Of a stretch of DNA of 64,000 bases, positions 43,177-53,303 are shown in pieces. The translations under genes and the position numbers were made by a program. The stretch is from contig NW_025408672.1 in NCBI RefSeq assembly GCF_020360975.1, positions 3,286,001 to 3,350,000 on the forward strand, given 5' to 3'. Under the pieces are notes generated by a model. It was not told where the DNA came from and did not search any database. It was given only the letters and a program-made list of their open reading frames with translations. Numbering within the stretch: position 1 is the stretch's first letter; each line of letters starts with the position of its first letter. Source of the stretch: Hirsutella rhossiliensis. Lineage: Eukaryota; Ascomycota; Sordariomycetes; Hypocreales; Ophiocordycipitaceae.

Positions 43177-45830
43177 ATGGCTCCTACGACGAGCGAGACT
43201 CCGGCCAGCCTAGACGGGCCCGCCGACGACCACGACTGCATCGAAGTACAGATGGCTAGTCAGAAGAACGAGAGACAACCTGATCCCCTACTTGAGGGAC
43301 GAACGACAATGCAGAGACCGTTAGAAGAGACGGCTAGAGTGGGCCGCGACTTCCAGGTCCCCCAGAAACTGACAACAGACTTGCACGAGCTCCTCCTTAC
43401 GGATTCCGACCAGGACCTCGTCCAGCAGTTCGCACACACCGTCCTTGCCGCGCAGGAGAACCCTACCCCCTTTACAGCAAAGACAGGCCGCACGAGCGGG
43501 ACCTAGACGCGGCCTGGGTGAAAAGCGTCATCGCGAATGCGAAACATGAGGGCCTTGCTAGGGAACTGCAACACTTAGTCAACGAACGTAACGCGGCGTT
43601 ACAGTTACTTCGTTGGACGGTCGAACGGTCCAGCACCCGAGAGAAGGTTGCCCGTCAGATCCTCGAACGAGCCCTCGCGAACCAGAAGGAGCTAGGCCGT
43701 CAGGCTAGAGCTCGCCAGCAAGATCTTATGGATTACACGGACCAGATCCGTGCGATCGAGGCGAGCTATGCAGGCATCAAAGACTCTGGGGCGCTCCGAC
43801 AGGATACCCCGGGCCCCTCAGGAGCACCACACACCCCACGACCTCACGCCATCTCCCCGTCTGAAGAACGAACCCTCGCAGGCGCCATCGTCGACTACGT
43901 CCACAGCCCGGACCCGGCACAATACAATCAAGATCAAGGACCCGGAGCCCTTGGACAATGGATCGAATCCGCGTTACGCTGACTGGAAGGCAGCAGTGGA
44001 GCGGAAGATGGAATTAAACGCCTACTTCTTTCCCGACGAATTCGCTAGGATTACGTGGATCGCGACCCTTATCAAGGACAAGCGCACGAGGTCCTAGCGC
44101 CCTACCTCGCGAAACAGGACGACCTGGAGATCAGATCCGTGGGTCAGATCTTCGAGCTCCTTGGGTCAGTTTACGATAACAAGAGCCGCAAGTGGGAGGC
44201 GAGGCAGCGGCTGGATAGCCTGAAAATGAAACAAGGGGAGTCCTTTATCGACTTCGCAGCGAAGTTCGTAACCCTTGCGACAAAAGCAGGACTCCATGAC
44301 CGAGACCGGATCACAGAGCTTCACAAGAAGCTCACCGGTCGGATCCGCCTAAACAGCCAAGATATCTACGAGCGGTACGAGGAGCTTACGTTTGCTCAAT
44401 ATCGTGACCGGATGACTGCCCGGTATCTTGTTCAGGTTGACGCGTTAGAGGGACTGAAGGAGGACCGAGAGGAGGTTGCGAAGACTAGGATACCGACCCC
44501 AGACCGAGGAATAATCCGCCTCCTCGGTCAAAGGCAGTCCGATTCGCTCCCCAAACCGAGTTACGGGCCCAGCGACCCTCGACCCCGCCGACTACCACGT
44601 TGCCGTCTGATGGTACCTTTAAGGAACTGTTTCGTTTGCAAAAGACCGGGCCATCAGGCTGCCGTCTGTCCGACAAAGGATCCCCACGAGTGGCCGCACT
44701 TGTGGCGGCAGTGGGGACGGTAAACGACCAACTGAGAGCGTTATTGGAAGGATCGGACAGCGAAGGTAGCGAGTCGCAGGACGATCAAGATGAGGAGTTC
44801 GAGGTAGCGGGAAATGCCATAGCCTGAGCAAAGGCTCCCGCACAGGCTATATCCTAAGTATTCGCAAGCTGACTGAGAACTTGAACTTATCGACAATTGA
44901 TCACTTAATTGGCGGTCCTAGTTTTGTGATTAATAGCACGATTCGCAAACATGGTCTCGCTATCTCAGTACGCATCCTTGTGGATACCGGAGCACAAACG
45001 TGGCTATTAGGCAACTCACGCCTAACAAAGCCAGCAGCTAAACGACTCGACCTCCCTAGACGCAGCTATACAGCGCCGCGTTATATTAAGGGAATTGATG
45101 GTCGTGCTCAGTGTATCACTTCTTCTATCCAAGCAGACTTCCAGCTCCAGGGGCGGACTTTCCGCGATCAACCGATCCTTGAGGCCGACCTAGGGACGAG
45201 GAACGATTTCCACCTGATCGTAGGACTTATGTTCTTGAGCCATTTCGATATCCGTCTCGACTGCCGCCGTCGTCGCCTTATCTTCCCTCCTGAGCTGGAA
45301 GCCCAGAGGGACTGGATCCCGGATATTGCACTTAAGGCTTCTCGTCTTATGTACCCGAAGCCAGTTTCCCTACGAGTTCAGGCCGACGTAGAGCGGCGAG
45401 ACCACCTTTGGGAAGAAGCAGAAAGACAGGACCAGGAAGAAGACGGCGCGGCCCATATCATCCAGATCTCTCCCGCGATACAGGAACCAACAGGGGCCAC
45501 GAGCACCATCGGCCCACGGCAACATCGTCCACGGTACTCTACTCATCGAGGGGATGACCTGGGAAGATGAACCGAGCACTGGCGGGCATCGAGTGGAGAG
45601 ACCCTGCCAGAAGGATATCAGGCCACGGTACCAACGGAGGGCGCAGGATCTCGATATACTGATGATTTCGGCACCAGCATTCCACGCAGGTATCCGTCGC
45701 AGGAAGGACCATCGGCATGCCTACGAAGATGTGACTTTCCTCAACCTTCACATGACCTGGGCCGCCTCAGCTCTGGCTAGCTCGCGACGCGCTAAGGCGC
45801 TGGTGCGTTCTATGACGTGGAGCCTCTGAC
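43177..45830 (+). pseudogene. Gypsy-like element D: Gag, protease, truncated
   Basis: Gag-like frames run from ATG 43177 through 44723 with breaks near 43500 and 44000. They include KMKQGESFIDFAAKFVTLAT near 44230 and the zinc knuckle CFVCKRPGHQAAVC (about 44629-44670). The protease frame 44881-45570 has VRILVDTGAQTWLLGN (about 44965). Near 45655 ILMISAPAFHAGIRRRKDH resembles the segment that precedes RT in fungal gypsy-type elements. Homology stops near 45830, so RT, RNase H and integrase are lost. It lies just before an antisense coding remnant. Confidence 0.7.
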
Positions 45831-46290
45831 GAAGCTGAGCCGAGCTCAGCTCGTTCTCGTTGAGCAATTGACGCGGCGCCCGTCTGTCCGCTCGCGGATC
45901 GATTCGCCGCGACTGGCCAGGCTCACCGCCGCCATAGCTTGTTCTCGGGCTGGTCCGATCCATGTCCACGTTGGCAAGACGGGTGATGCTGAAAGTCGGC
46001 ATAGCGACACTGGTCTGTTTAATGGGGGTTCTGGCTCGGGTCTTGGCCTCATACACGGCCCTTGTTTCGTTTTCGATCCGCTTCCTATCAATTTCGCCGT
46101 GATCCAGCTGGTACTGCCGAATGCGGCAGTACTCCTTGACTTCCTGTTTGCTGAGAGCCTTGAGGTGGTTCTCAAAGCCTACCTCCTCGTACGGAATCCA
46201 GAGCCCCAGCTCCCGAGGGGGAAGTTTCCATCCACGAAGCGGCCGTCTCTCGTCTCTCGTACCACCTTGACTCAGAACTTGTTGTCGTGG
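45748..46290 (-). pseudogene. Unidentified coding remnant interrupted by MULE 1
   Basis: A minus-strand frame of about 180 codons (EEVGFENHLKALSKQEVKEY, then ITRLANVDMDRTSPRTSYGG, then ELSSAQLRQRLHVIERTSAL) has the charged, helical composition of a real protein. It runs into the MULE boundary on its upstream side. I do not recognise the family; a retroelement Gag is possible. It stops at 45748 beside truncated element D. Confidence 0.4.
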
Positions 46291-46303
46291 TCAAGTATTC
46301 CAT

Positions 46304-46444
46304 GGGGGATTCTAACAGGCCACCACCTCTGCCTAGCAGGCCACCAAAAATGGGTCCGATGTGGCGCAGTAGCCTTTGGCATCAGCCCGCCAATTTTGTG
46401 CACTTCCTCCGCACCTACTGCACAACATACTTCATATTGAAGTG
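46304..46444 (+). repeat. Left TIR of MULE 1
   Basis: It starts GGGGGATTCTAACAGGCCAC and pairs with 48801-48942. Confidence 0.9.
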
Positions 46445-46469
46445 ATCAATTGAAGCTATCATGAGATAA

Positions 46470-48745
46470 TTATATATAGTCCTCATCTATAAGGTCTTGT
46501 AATAGCCGCTCGTCTGCCTCAACCGCTGCATCCACGTGATCCCAACTTAGCTCATTGGCAGCCGCTGTAGCTGTGGCCGCTACTGGCCCTCTTTGCCGCC
46601 TTTGCGACGCCTCAACAGCAGCAGGGGCGCCCTGTGTAGCAAGCTCATCCTCTGACTCGTCGTTTGAGGACATTGCGACCACGATTTCTGACTGAATAGA
46701 GTCAAATTCGTGGTATTGAGAGTCGTCGCCGGCGCAGGCGCCTATATCATCGTCATCGCTAGCATCAGAAGGCGTGCCGGCACGCTGATATGCACGAGGC
46801 ATCTCTGTACCTGGCTCGTAGGGATCGTCTGCCACTATTGCCGCCGCTGCCGCTCTTGTGGCCGCTGCCGCTGCTCTTGCCCTTGGGCACCGCGCCCTCG
46901 TGTGTTCATCGCTGCTGGAGCTGTTGACGGCGGCGGCATTACCTCGGCGCGCTCATGCGCTTCAACAACCTCGAATTCGCAGGGATTACGCCTTGTTCCT
47001 CGTTGCCCAAGAGCACCCTTTGGCCTGCCTTTGGCTCGAATTGTCAGAGGCTCGTATGGCGCCTCAATTCGTGTGGGCGGTGCTTGGGGGGGCTCGTGAT
47101 GCTAGAATTCGTTGAAATCGCTTTGTAGGAAAGGTAGGCCACTATTCGTTCGAGTGAAGATATCATGCCGGCAAGGCAGCCCAAATGAGGACTTGAAGCC
47201 ACAGGGAGATCGATCATCACAACGCCTAGGCGGCTGTTGTAGCTGGTCCCCTTTCTTCTTGATTGTGGTCTCTTCCTCTTGCATTAGCTCAAGGGCTGTA
47301 GACCATACCCTTTCACGGACCCTGATATAGATGGGCTTGAGGCTGAAGGTTGATATCTTGTGTAGGCTATTTTTCGCAATATATTCGATCTCAGAGGACT
47401 GGTCTTTCCAGAAGCCGCAGAACTTGTGGAAAATAGAAGTCAAATCGCCTGTTGAAGACCAAAGAAACCGCTTCATGTGTGCATGGAGACCTCAATAATA
47501 GAGGTCGAAGTGTGGCCGAAGTGATGATGCCGGTTAATAAAGCAAAGAACAAATTTCTCTTTCAGGGCTCAATCCATGTTTTAGTAGCGTATTTGACAGC
47601 CTTTTCTGGGTGCCGGCCCGAGTCTTGAATGCCTGAAGTTTAGTATTAAATATAGCCTCGTTTGGCGATGCTATGAGCTCTGCCCACTCTTGAAGAAATT
47701 TCTCAAAGCTAGGGGCTCGAACAACATTACCGTGGGCATCTTTCGTAGCCTTTGCAAAGAAGCCCTTGCATTTTGCAAGCACATTCTTCTTAATGTGCCA
47801 ACGGCAAAGTAAATGAGCTGATCCCGGCATTAGCTTTAGGGCGTTGATGAGGGCCACATCACGGTCAGAGACTGTAACCCGTGGTGTTGCAATTCCTTCT
47901 TCTGCTGCGAGATTAAGAAGCTGCTGTATTGCCCACTGATAATGGCCCTCGGTCTCGCCGCTAAGGAAAATCGAGGCTATTGAGAATGTCTTCTTTTGTG
48001 GCGTGGCTCCGCATATATTTAATAAGGGCAAGTTGAATCGATTGGTCTTATATGTGCAGTCGAACACCATAAGATGCGGGAAGCGGCGCCACAGCTTCAC
48101 GCCGCTAGGTGGCACGATCAGAAGATTAGAGAGACGGCCGTCAGGATCCCTTGAATCCCTAAAGAAGAAGCCACGATCCTGTAGCTGATCGTAGAGGAAT
48201 TGAAGCGGCGTACGCCCAGCAAGCTCTTCTCGGCGATGTCGTGCAATCACATTGTGTATCTGCTTCTTTGAGATGCCGGCAACATCAGGGTCTTCAGCGG
48301 GACGCCCTCGTAGCTGTGCTGCAATATAAACTGGCCGTAGGCCATTATTATATTGTGTTATGATGGCATTATGGTATCGGCTCGTAATCTCAGCACGGTA
48401 TTTGCTATGTGTAATAGCAGGGGTGAATTCGTGGTTGTGACTGCCGCTTGCCTGGGCAGTCCAATATGGCGGCGTGGCCTCTTGGTGTAGCTTCACAGAC
48501 ACAAGGAAGCTACACCCAGTCATCTGCGTATTTGTCTTACGCCGCTTTGACCTAGGGATAGCCTCATTACCCTGGTCATGCCAAATGCGCCCTTTGGAGC
48601 ATCTCAGTAGCACGTAGGTCGGAGCAGCAGCGTTGGGGCGCTTATTGCGGATTGCAAGGGCAAATCCCTCTTCGCGGGCTGCAGCGTTGAGGGCATCGCC
48701 AGCAGCCTGAAAGGTGGCATATTGACGTGAGAAAACAGTATTCAT
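46470..48745 (-). pseudogene. MULE transposase 1, late frameshifts
   Basis: The frame from 48745 to 47534 (403 codons) carries an N-terminal FAR1-like DNA-binding region (QMTGCSFLVSVKLHQE) and the MULE core: first Asp in MVFDCTYKTNRFNLPLLNIC, second in VTVSDRDVALINAL, and the CRWHIKKNVL motif. A frameshift near 47550-47600 leads to EKFVLCFINRHHHFG and IIEVSMH, where the catalytic Glu lies. Another near 47478 restores KRFLWSSTGDL. A SWIM-like CGFKSSFGLPCRHDIF is near 47175, and an acidic C-terminus lies at 46835-46470. The catalytic triad survives, but the frame is broken after the core. Confidence 0.8.
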
Positions 48746-48800
48746 GATGGCGGCGATAGCTTCAATTTAATGCAGAATGCGTTGAGGGTGGCGATGGCTT

Positions 48801-48942
48801 CACTTCAATATGAAGTATGTTGTGCAGTAGGTGCGGAGGAAGTGCACAAAATTGGCGGGCTGATGCCAAAGGCTACTGCGCCACATCGGACCCATTTTTT
48901 GGTGGCCTGCTAGGCAGAGGTGGTGGCCTGTTAGAATCCCCC
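48801..48942 (-). repeat. Right TIR of MULE 1
   Basis: It ends GTGGCCTGTTAGAATCCCCC next to the target copy. Confidence 0.9.
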
Positions 48943-48950
48943 TATTCCAT

Positions 48951-49539
48951 AGACGGCATGCCGATCCCTTGGATCAGGCTCGCTGGATTGCTTCCAGTAT
49001 CCTAGAAGGATTCGTGTCGGGCGGGTGCCAGGCAGAGGGTCGGTGGGAAAGCGGGTTTGATGAACGGCCATGGGCTGAGTGGACGCTGGCTGAGAAATCT
49101 CCATCTTGCTCTTGCTCAGGTCGTTACATCACAATGGTGGCTGCAGTTCGATGCAGGCAAACATCCGCTAATGCACAGGGAGAGGATGTGACGGGGCTAC
49201 GATCTGCAGCTGCAATGCCGTCCAAATGACTCACACCACCCGTGCCGGGGACAGTCAGAAGCACCCACTTGCAGCAACGCACATCCACCTTGCGGTCACC
49301 ACCTCGCATTGAGAACCAACTGCAGTATTAGGAGCAACACGGAACTATGGGTGATTATGTACATGTACTCAAAAGTAGAGCTGCTGAAATGCATCTCGAA
49401 GCGGACGCTGTCTGGCAATGTAGATTCTGGCTCCTGGTCACTTTATCACCAACGACTCTGAGACCCCGCGTCGCCCAGCTTCCCTTCCTTCCTCCTCCTC
49501 TCCTGTTGTACTTCATAGTACCTCGATACCATCATATCT
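48951..49539. other. No recognisable gene
   Basis: Frames are short and overlap on both strands. Nothing beyond the MULE flank was recognised. Confidence 0.45.
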
Positions 49540-49882
49540 ACATTGCCTCCCCTCTTCCCCTCTGCGTACACCGATACTGCCATCAGGTCTCGATCCGGCA
49601 GCCGCAGGATGGTGCCGTCAAATCCGCTGAATGCGTTGCCACCTGCTCCGCCTGAAGGTCACATCGCATCCAGAGCATGCTCCGGATCGGCCAGCCTGTC
49701 TCGTGCGTCGTCGGCGGTAACATTTTCACCTCGTCGCTGGGGCTTATTGGGCTCGTAACAACTTTGATGTCATCGCTCTGCGAGCTGCCACGCTGCAGCC
49801 ACATTGTGCTTCCACTTCCAATAGCACTTGTTCTGCAAGACATTGCGCTGCAGCCAGGCCCCACATCCTTTTCATGATGCAC
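49540..49882 (-). pseudogene. LINE endonuclease fragment, copy 1
   Basis: The minus-strand frame contains THETGWPIRSMLWMRCDLQA and HSADLTA, closely matching the LINE piece near 57360-57440 (IHETGWPIRSMLWVRSDLEA, QSADLTA). These belong to the N-terminal exonuclease/endonuclease/phosphatase domain of Tad-like LINEs. The fragment is short and has no RT. Confidence 0.6.
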
Positions 49883-51304
49883 GCTCGTGCTGCAGGATGA
49901 TAGTTAGGTGGGCAGTGAATGCCCTACAGGGGCGGGACACCTCCGATTGGCCTTAGAGGCCGGTTGTTGGTTCTTGGTTTGTTGCAGCCCTGTAACTAGT
50001 ACTGTAACGGAGTCATACGCATACACGAGGCGCATGGTTCCCTTTTCGGCGAAGACTGCGTCTACATGGAGCATGTCGTATTTTGAACTAGAACCGGGCG
50101 ACAATTTGGCTTCCATATCGATAAGCGAAGACGAGTAATACTGCCCCAACTGCCGCTTCGCAATAAGAGGTGGAGCGAGGAAGGGAGGCGACTTTGCCGC
50201 AGTCGCACAGCGAGCCGCATTCACGTGTTACACATCGAATGTATGTAGGTTACTCCAGTCGATGGGAACCAACTAATCTACAGACAATGTGTTTTGGATG
50301 CTGCCTGGACCTGCAGACTGACCTGTCACTCTCAAAATCCTACGCTAGCTCTTATCGATCGCACTAAGCCTCCATAGTCCAGATGACGTTCCTTCCGTCT
50401 GTCCACGCTCTGTGGTACGCTGGTGCATCCCAGTAGGTTAAAGTGGAGCCCAACAACGAACTGCGATGATGCATTAGCAGCACAGCAGACCAACAACGCA
50501 ACGATAGTGCTCACCAATCACGAGTCATGAATAACCAAAGCGGCACGGGGTGCACTCTTTGTTGCCGCCGCCTTCCTCGTCCTTGAGGGGGGGGGAATCA
50601 GGTTTCTGCATGGGACGAAAGAAAGTGGAGCAGAATGTGGAGAGAGGAAGGTACGGCACGGTTAAAGCCTACGATTATATCTGCAGCCCTGAATTAAGTC
50701 ACGTCAGGTTGGCGCATGGCGCTAATTACCCCGGTCAACCCGCCGACCAAGGTTCCCGTTGGGGGGCTCCAGCGCAAGCAGAGCGAATTTTCCGCCTGTT
50801 CTCGCCATCTTTGCTGCCACGTAGCGCACCCGCAACAACGTGCGCGCGGCTGCACTTCCGTAGGCAGGGGACGGCGGTCGAGGCGATTTTCATGGTATGG
50901 GTGTTTCGGATTTCAGTGGCCGTTTCGAAAATTTGGCCAGAAAGTCAAAGAATTGTTTTTTGCACGTATTCGCCTTGTTCTGTGCTGAGCCAGTTAAGAA
51001 GCGGCAAATCATGGTACCCCCCTGGCGCACGAACTCCACTGATTGGCGCACTGGCGTTCCCGCTTATTGTCGTAAGGCAGAATTTCGGTAATATAGCATG
51101 TTGTTGGAACGCGAGCAGGAAGGGCGGAGTAGGTCACCTGCCAGGTCACGTGGGGCATTCGGCTGAGATGAACCAATCAAGTATGACGAAGAAGCTCTAG
51201 GCACCGCCTCGCAGATCATAAAACGAGCGATCACCCCACAACTATTTGTTACACCTTCCTGCGATCTTCCTACACGCTCTTCATGCCTGAGGCCGTCCAC
51301 CGCG
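49883..51304. other. No recognisable gene
   Basis: Several frames of 60-216 codons overlap in different phases without motifs. 51101-51170 is an inverted, diverged copy of the flanks of MULE 2. The 100 bp before 51305 would be the promoter of the next gene. Confidence 0.45.
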
Positions 51305-52684
51305 ATGGCCGAGCCGGTAGGACTGGCTTCCGGGCTCTTGGCCCTGGCTACGTTCGCCTTCCAATCCAGCATTACGCTTTACAGCACTGTCCAGAGTTTT
51401 CGAGACCATCCCAAACGTGTGCGCGATCTCATTGACGAGCTTGAAGCTTTGAGCGGAGTCTTAGGCCCACTTACGGAGACGGTCAGTGCCGTCCATACTG
51501 TCGACCTCTCAGCGCTCGATCGACCGTTGCTGCGATGCGGCCATGCCTGTGCAGAGTTCAATCAGGAACTCATGAAATGCGTGTCGCAGTCCGGGGACTC
51601 AGACGACCTTTCGGGGGTGGGCTAAACTCAAGTACATGGGTGATGATATCGACGGATTTAGGCGGTTGTTATCCGGCTACAAGTCGACAATCACTATTGC
51701 CCTCACTGACGCCAATCTGTACGTTTCACGGTCTGCAAGCCACCACCCTCCATAAAATAAACCATTCAGTAACAACTCTAATGTTTATGCTGTGAATGTA
51801 GCCGCGTATGCTCTGCCACCGCCGAGACCATTCGAAGCTACAAAGACCTTGTCGAGACAGCGCACAGTGACCTCCGGGCTCACCTCGAAAGTATCGACGA
51901 GAAAATAGGTGTCTTTCTCGCAGACGCCATATCGGAGACCGGCTTAGGCGCGCCAGAATTGCAAACCATGCAGGAAGAGCGATTGAGCACGCAGCGATGC
52001 CTTGAAATTTGTGACCAACTGTCGAAGCATATCGATGAATTTCAGCTGGCCACCAAACGCAGTGGAAGCTCGTCCGAAAATGAAGAGACAGCTACGTTCC
52101 CCGAAAAGGTCGTCAATGAGGGTCTGAATGGGTGCAGGAAGACCCTTGACAACACAGTCGTGAAACTGGGACAACACGAGAAGGATTTGTTCGATCGCTT
52201 GATGGGGAAAATAAAGAAAGTGCCTGCTTCTGAGGGGGATACTTCCGAGATTGCGAGGCTGCGTGAAGAATGGGAAAACGCGCGCCAAAGCTTGAGCATT
52301 TGTTCCGAAGCAAACAAGCGCTTAAAGGAAAACATTAGCGTTATTGACAACTACGCTACAGGCGACGCCATGCAGTTCATGGTTTCGACTGACGGAAAGA
52401 CGATTCACGGACAAAACAAGGGACTTGGATGGAGGAGCAGGCAAGTAGGGGGTCACCTTCGTGATGAAACGGTCCGGCAGATATCACGGGACATGATCAC
52501 ACTTAATATCCAAAGGCCCAAGGAGGAGGAATCTCAATCGCAAGACAATGCATATCCTGGACCTGATGTCGGTGCCAAAACAGAGGCCAGGTCCCAATTT
52601 GGGGCAAGGTACGGGCGAGGCTTCATGCTATCGCCCAAGTCTTCTGATACACCCAAATCTCCTGGATCTTATTCGGGAAAGTAA
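51305..52684 (+). CDS. Fungal STAND-type N-terminal domain protein
   Basis: Exon 1 begins with MAEPVGLASGLLALATFAFQ and STVQSFRDHPKRVRDLIDEL, the hallmark of the fungal N-terminal domain found on NLR/STAND proteins and on stand-alone relatives. An 83-bp intron (51719-51801) splices DANL|RVCSATAETIRSYKDL. The rest is coiled-coil (residues about 170-340) and a polar tail to 52684; no NB-ARC, NACHT or repeat domain follows, so it would be about 430 residues. A run of five G at 51614-51618 shifts the frame just before WAKLKYMGDDIDGFRR. One G fewer would make the gene fully open, so this may be a recent lesion or a base-call error. These proteins are linked to non-self recognition; the role of this one is unknown. 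Confidence 0.68.
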
Positions 52685-53118
52685 ACTGACTTTTGCGGAC
52701 GAGGTTATGGGGGCAGGCCGTGGCCAGCCACATCATTGTCGATTTGGACCACACAAGGGACTATCTCTTCTTGACAGGCGGTTGTTGGTTAGGCAGCCGT
52801 GCAGCGTTACTGTTCATGGCGGCGTGCCTGTATACGTGCGTCCAGTTGTTCAATCTGCTGATACGTCTTGCTCCCTGTGCCCAGAGTGTTGCCGCTCGTT
52901 TGGGGTTCCTTTGTAGTATTAAGCTACCATCCTAAGCTGGTGTCAGAACAGCGGTTCTGCGGCTCGTCCGAATGAGGAAGGTGGCAACGATAGTGGGCAC
53001 ACAGAAGAGGTCAATTGGAGCTATAGGCACGGCTGTGTGTGTGTAAAGGCGATGTGTGTGATGCCCCCTTCCGGCTAGGAATGTGCCCCTTTGGGCCCGC
53101 AGAAATCTCAGCTGAATG
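52685..53118. other. Spacer before MULE 2, no clear gene
   Basis: An 80-codon frame at 52693-52935 has a hydrophobic middle (LLFMAACLYTCVQLFNLLIR) but no family match and no obvious start context. It may be downstream sequence of the STAND-type gene. Confidence 0.35.
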
Positions 53119-53192
53119 GGGCCACCCTAGTCGCACGGCCTCTCGGCGATTGTCGCACGGCCTCTTTGGCCGGATTAGGCAGTTGCGACACG
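53119..53192 (+). repeat. Left TIR of MULE 2
   Basis: It starts GGGCCACCCTAGTCGCACGG and matches the reverse complement of 56104-56177. Confidence 0.9.
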
Positions 53193-53303
53193 TAATTTGG
53201 ATCCCTCCAATTTGCCTGCGATTTGCATACGAAAAGAAGTATCGCGCGACAACCCGACCGGCGCAAGTAATGCATTGCAATTCAATGATTCCCGCGAGGC
53301 TAT

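Larger units (their letters stand above)
46304..48942 (-). mobile_element. MULE DNA transposon 1
   Basis: Inverted repeats of 141 and 142 bp (46304-46444 and 48801-48942), differing visibly by only one A in a run, bound a 2639-bp element. An exact 8-bp target duplication TATTCCAT lies at 46296-46303 and 48943-48950. One minus-strand transposase fills the interior. Long TIRs and an 8-9 bp duplication fit the Mutator-like group. Confidence 0.9.

Noticed and set aside
50550..51200. 216-codon plus-strand protein
   Set aside because: Composition is not coding-like, contains a homopolymer-rich start and includes the repeat at 51101-51170.
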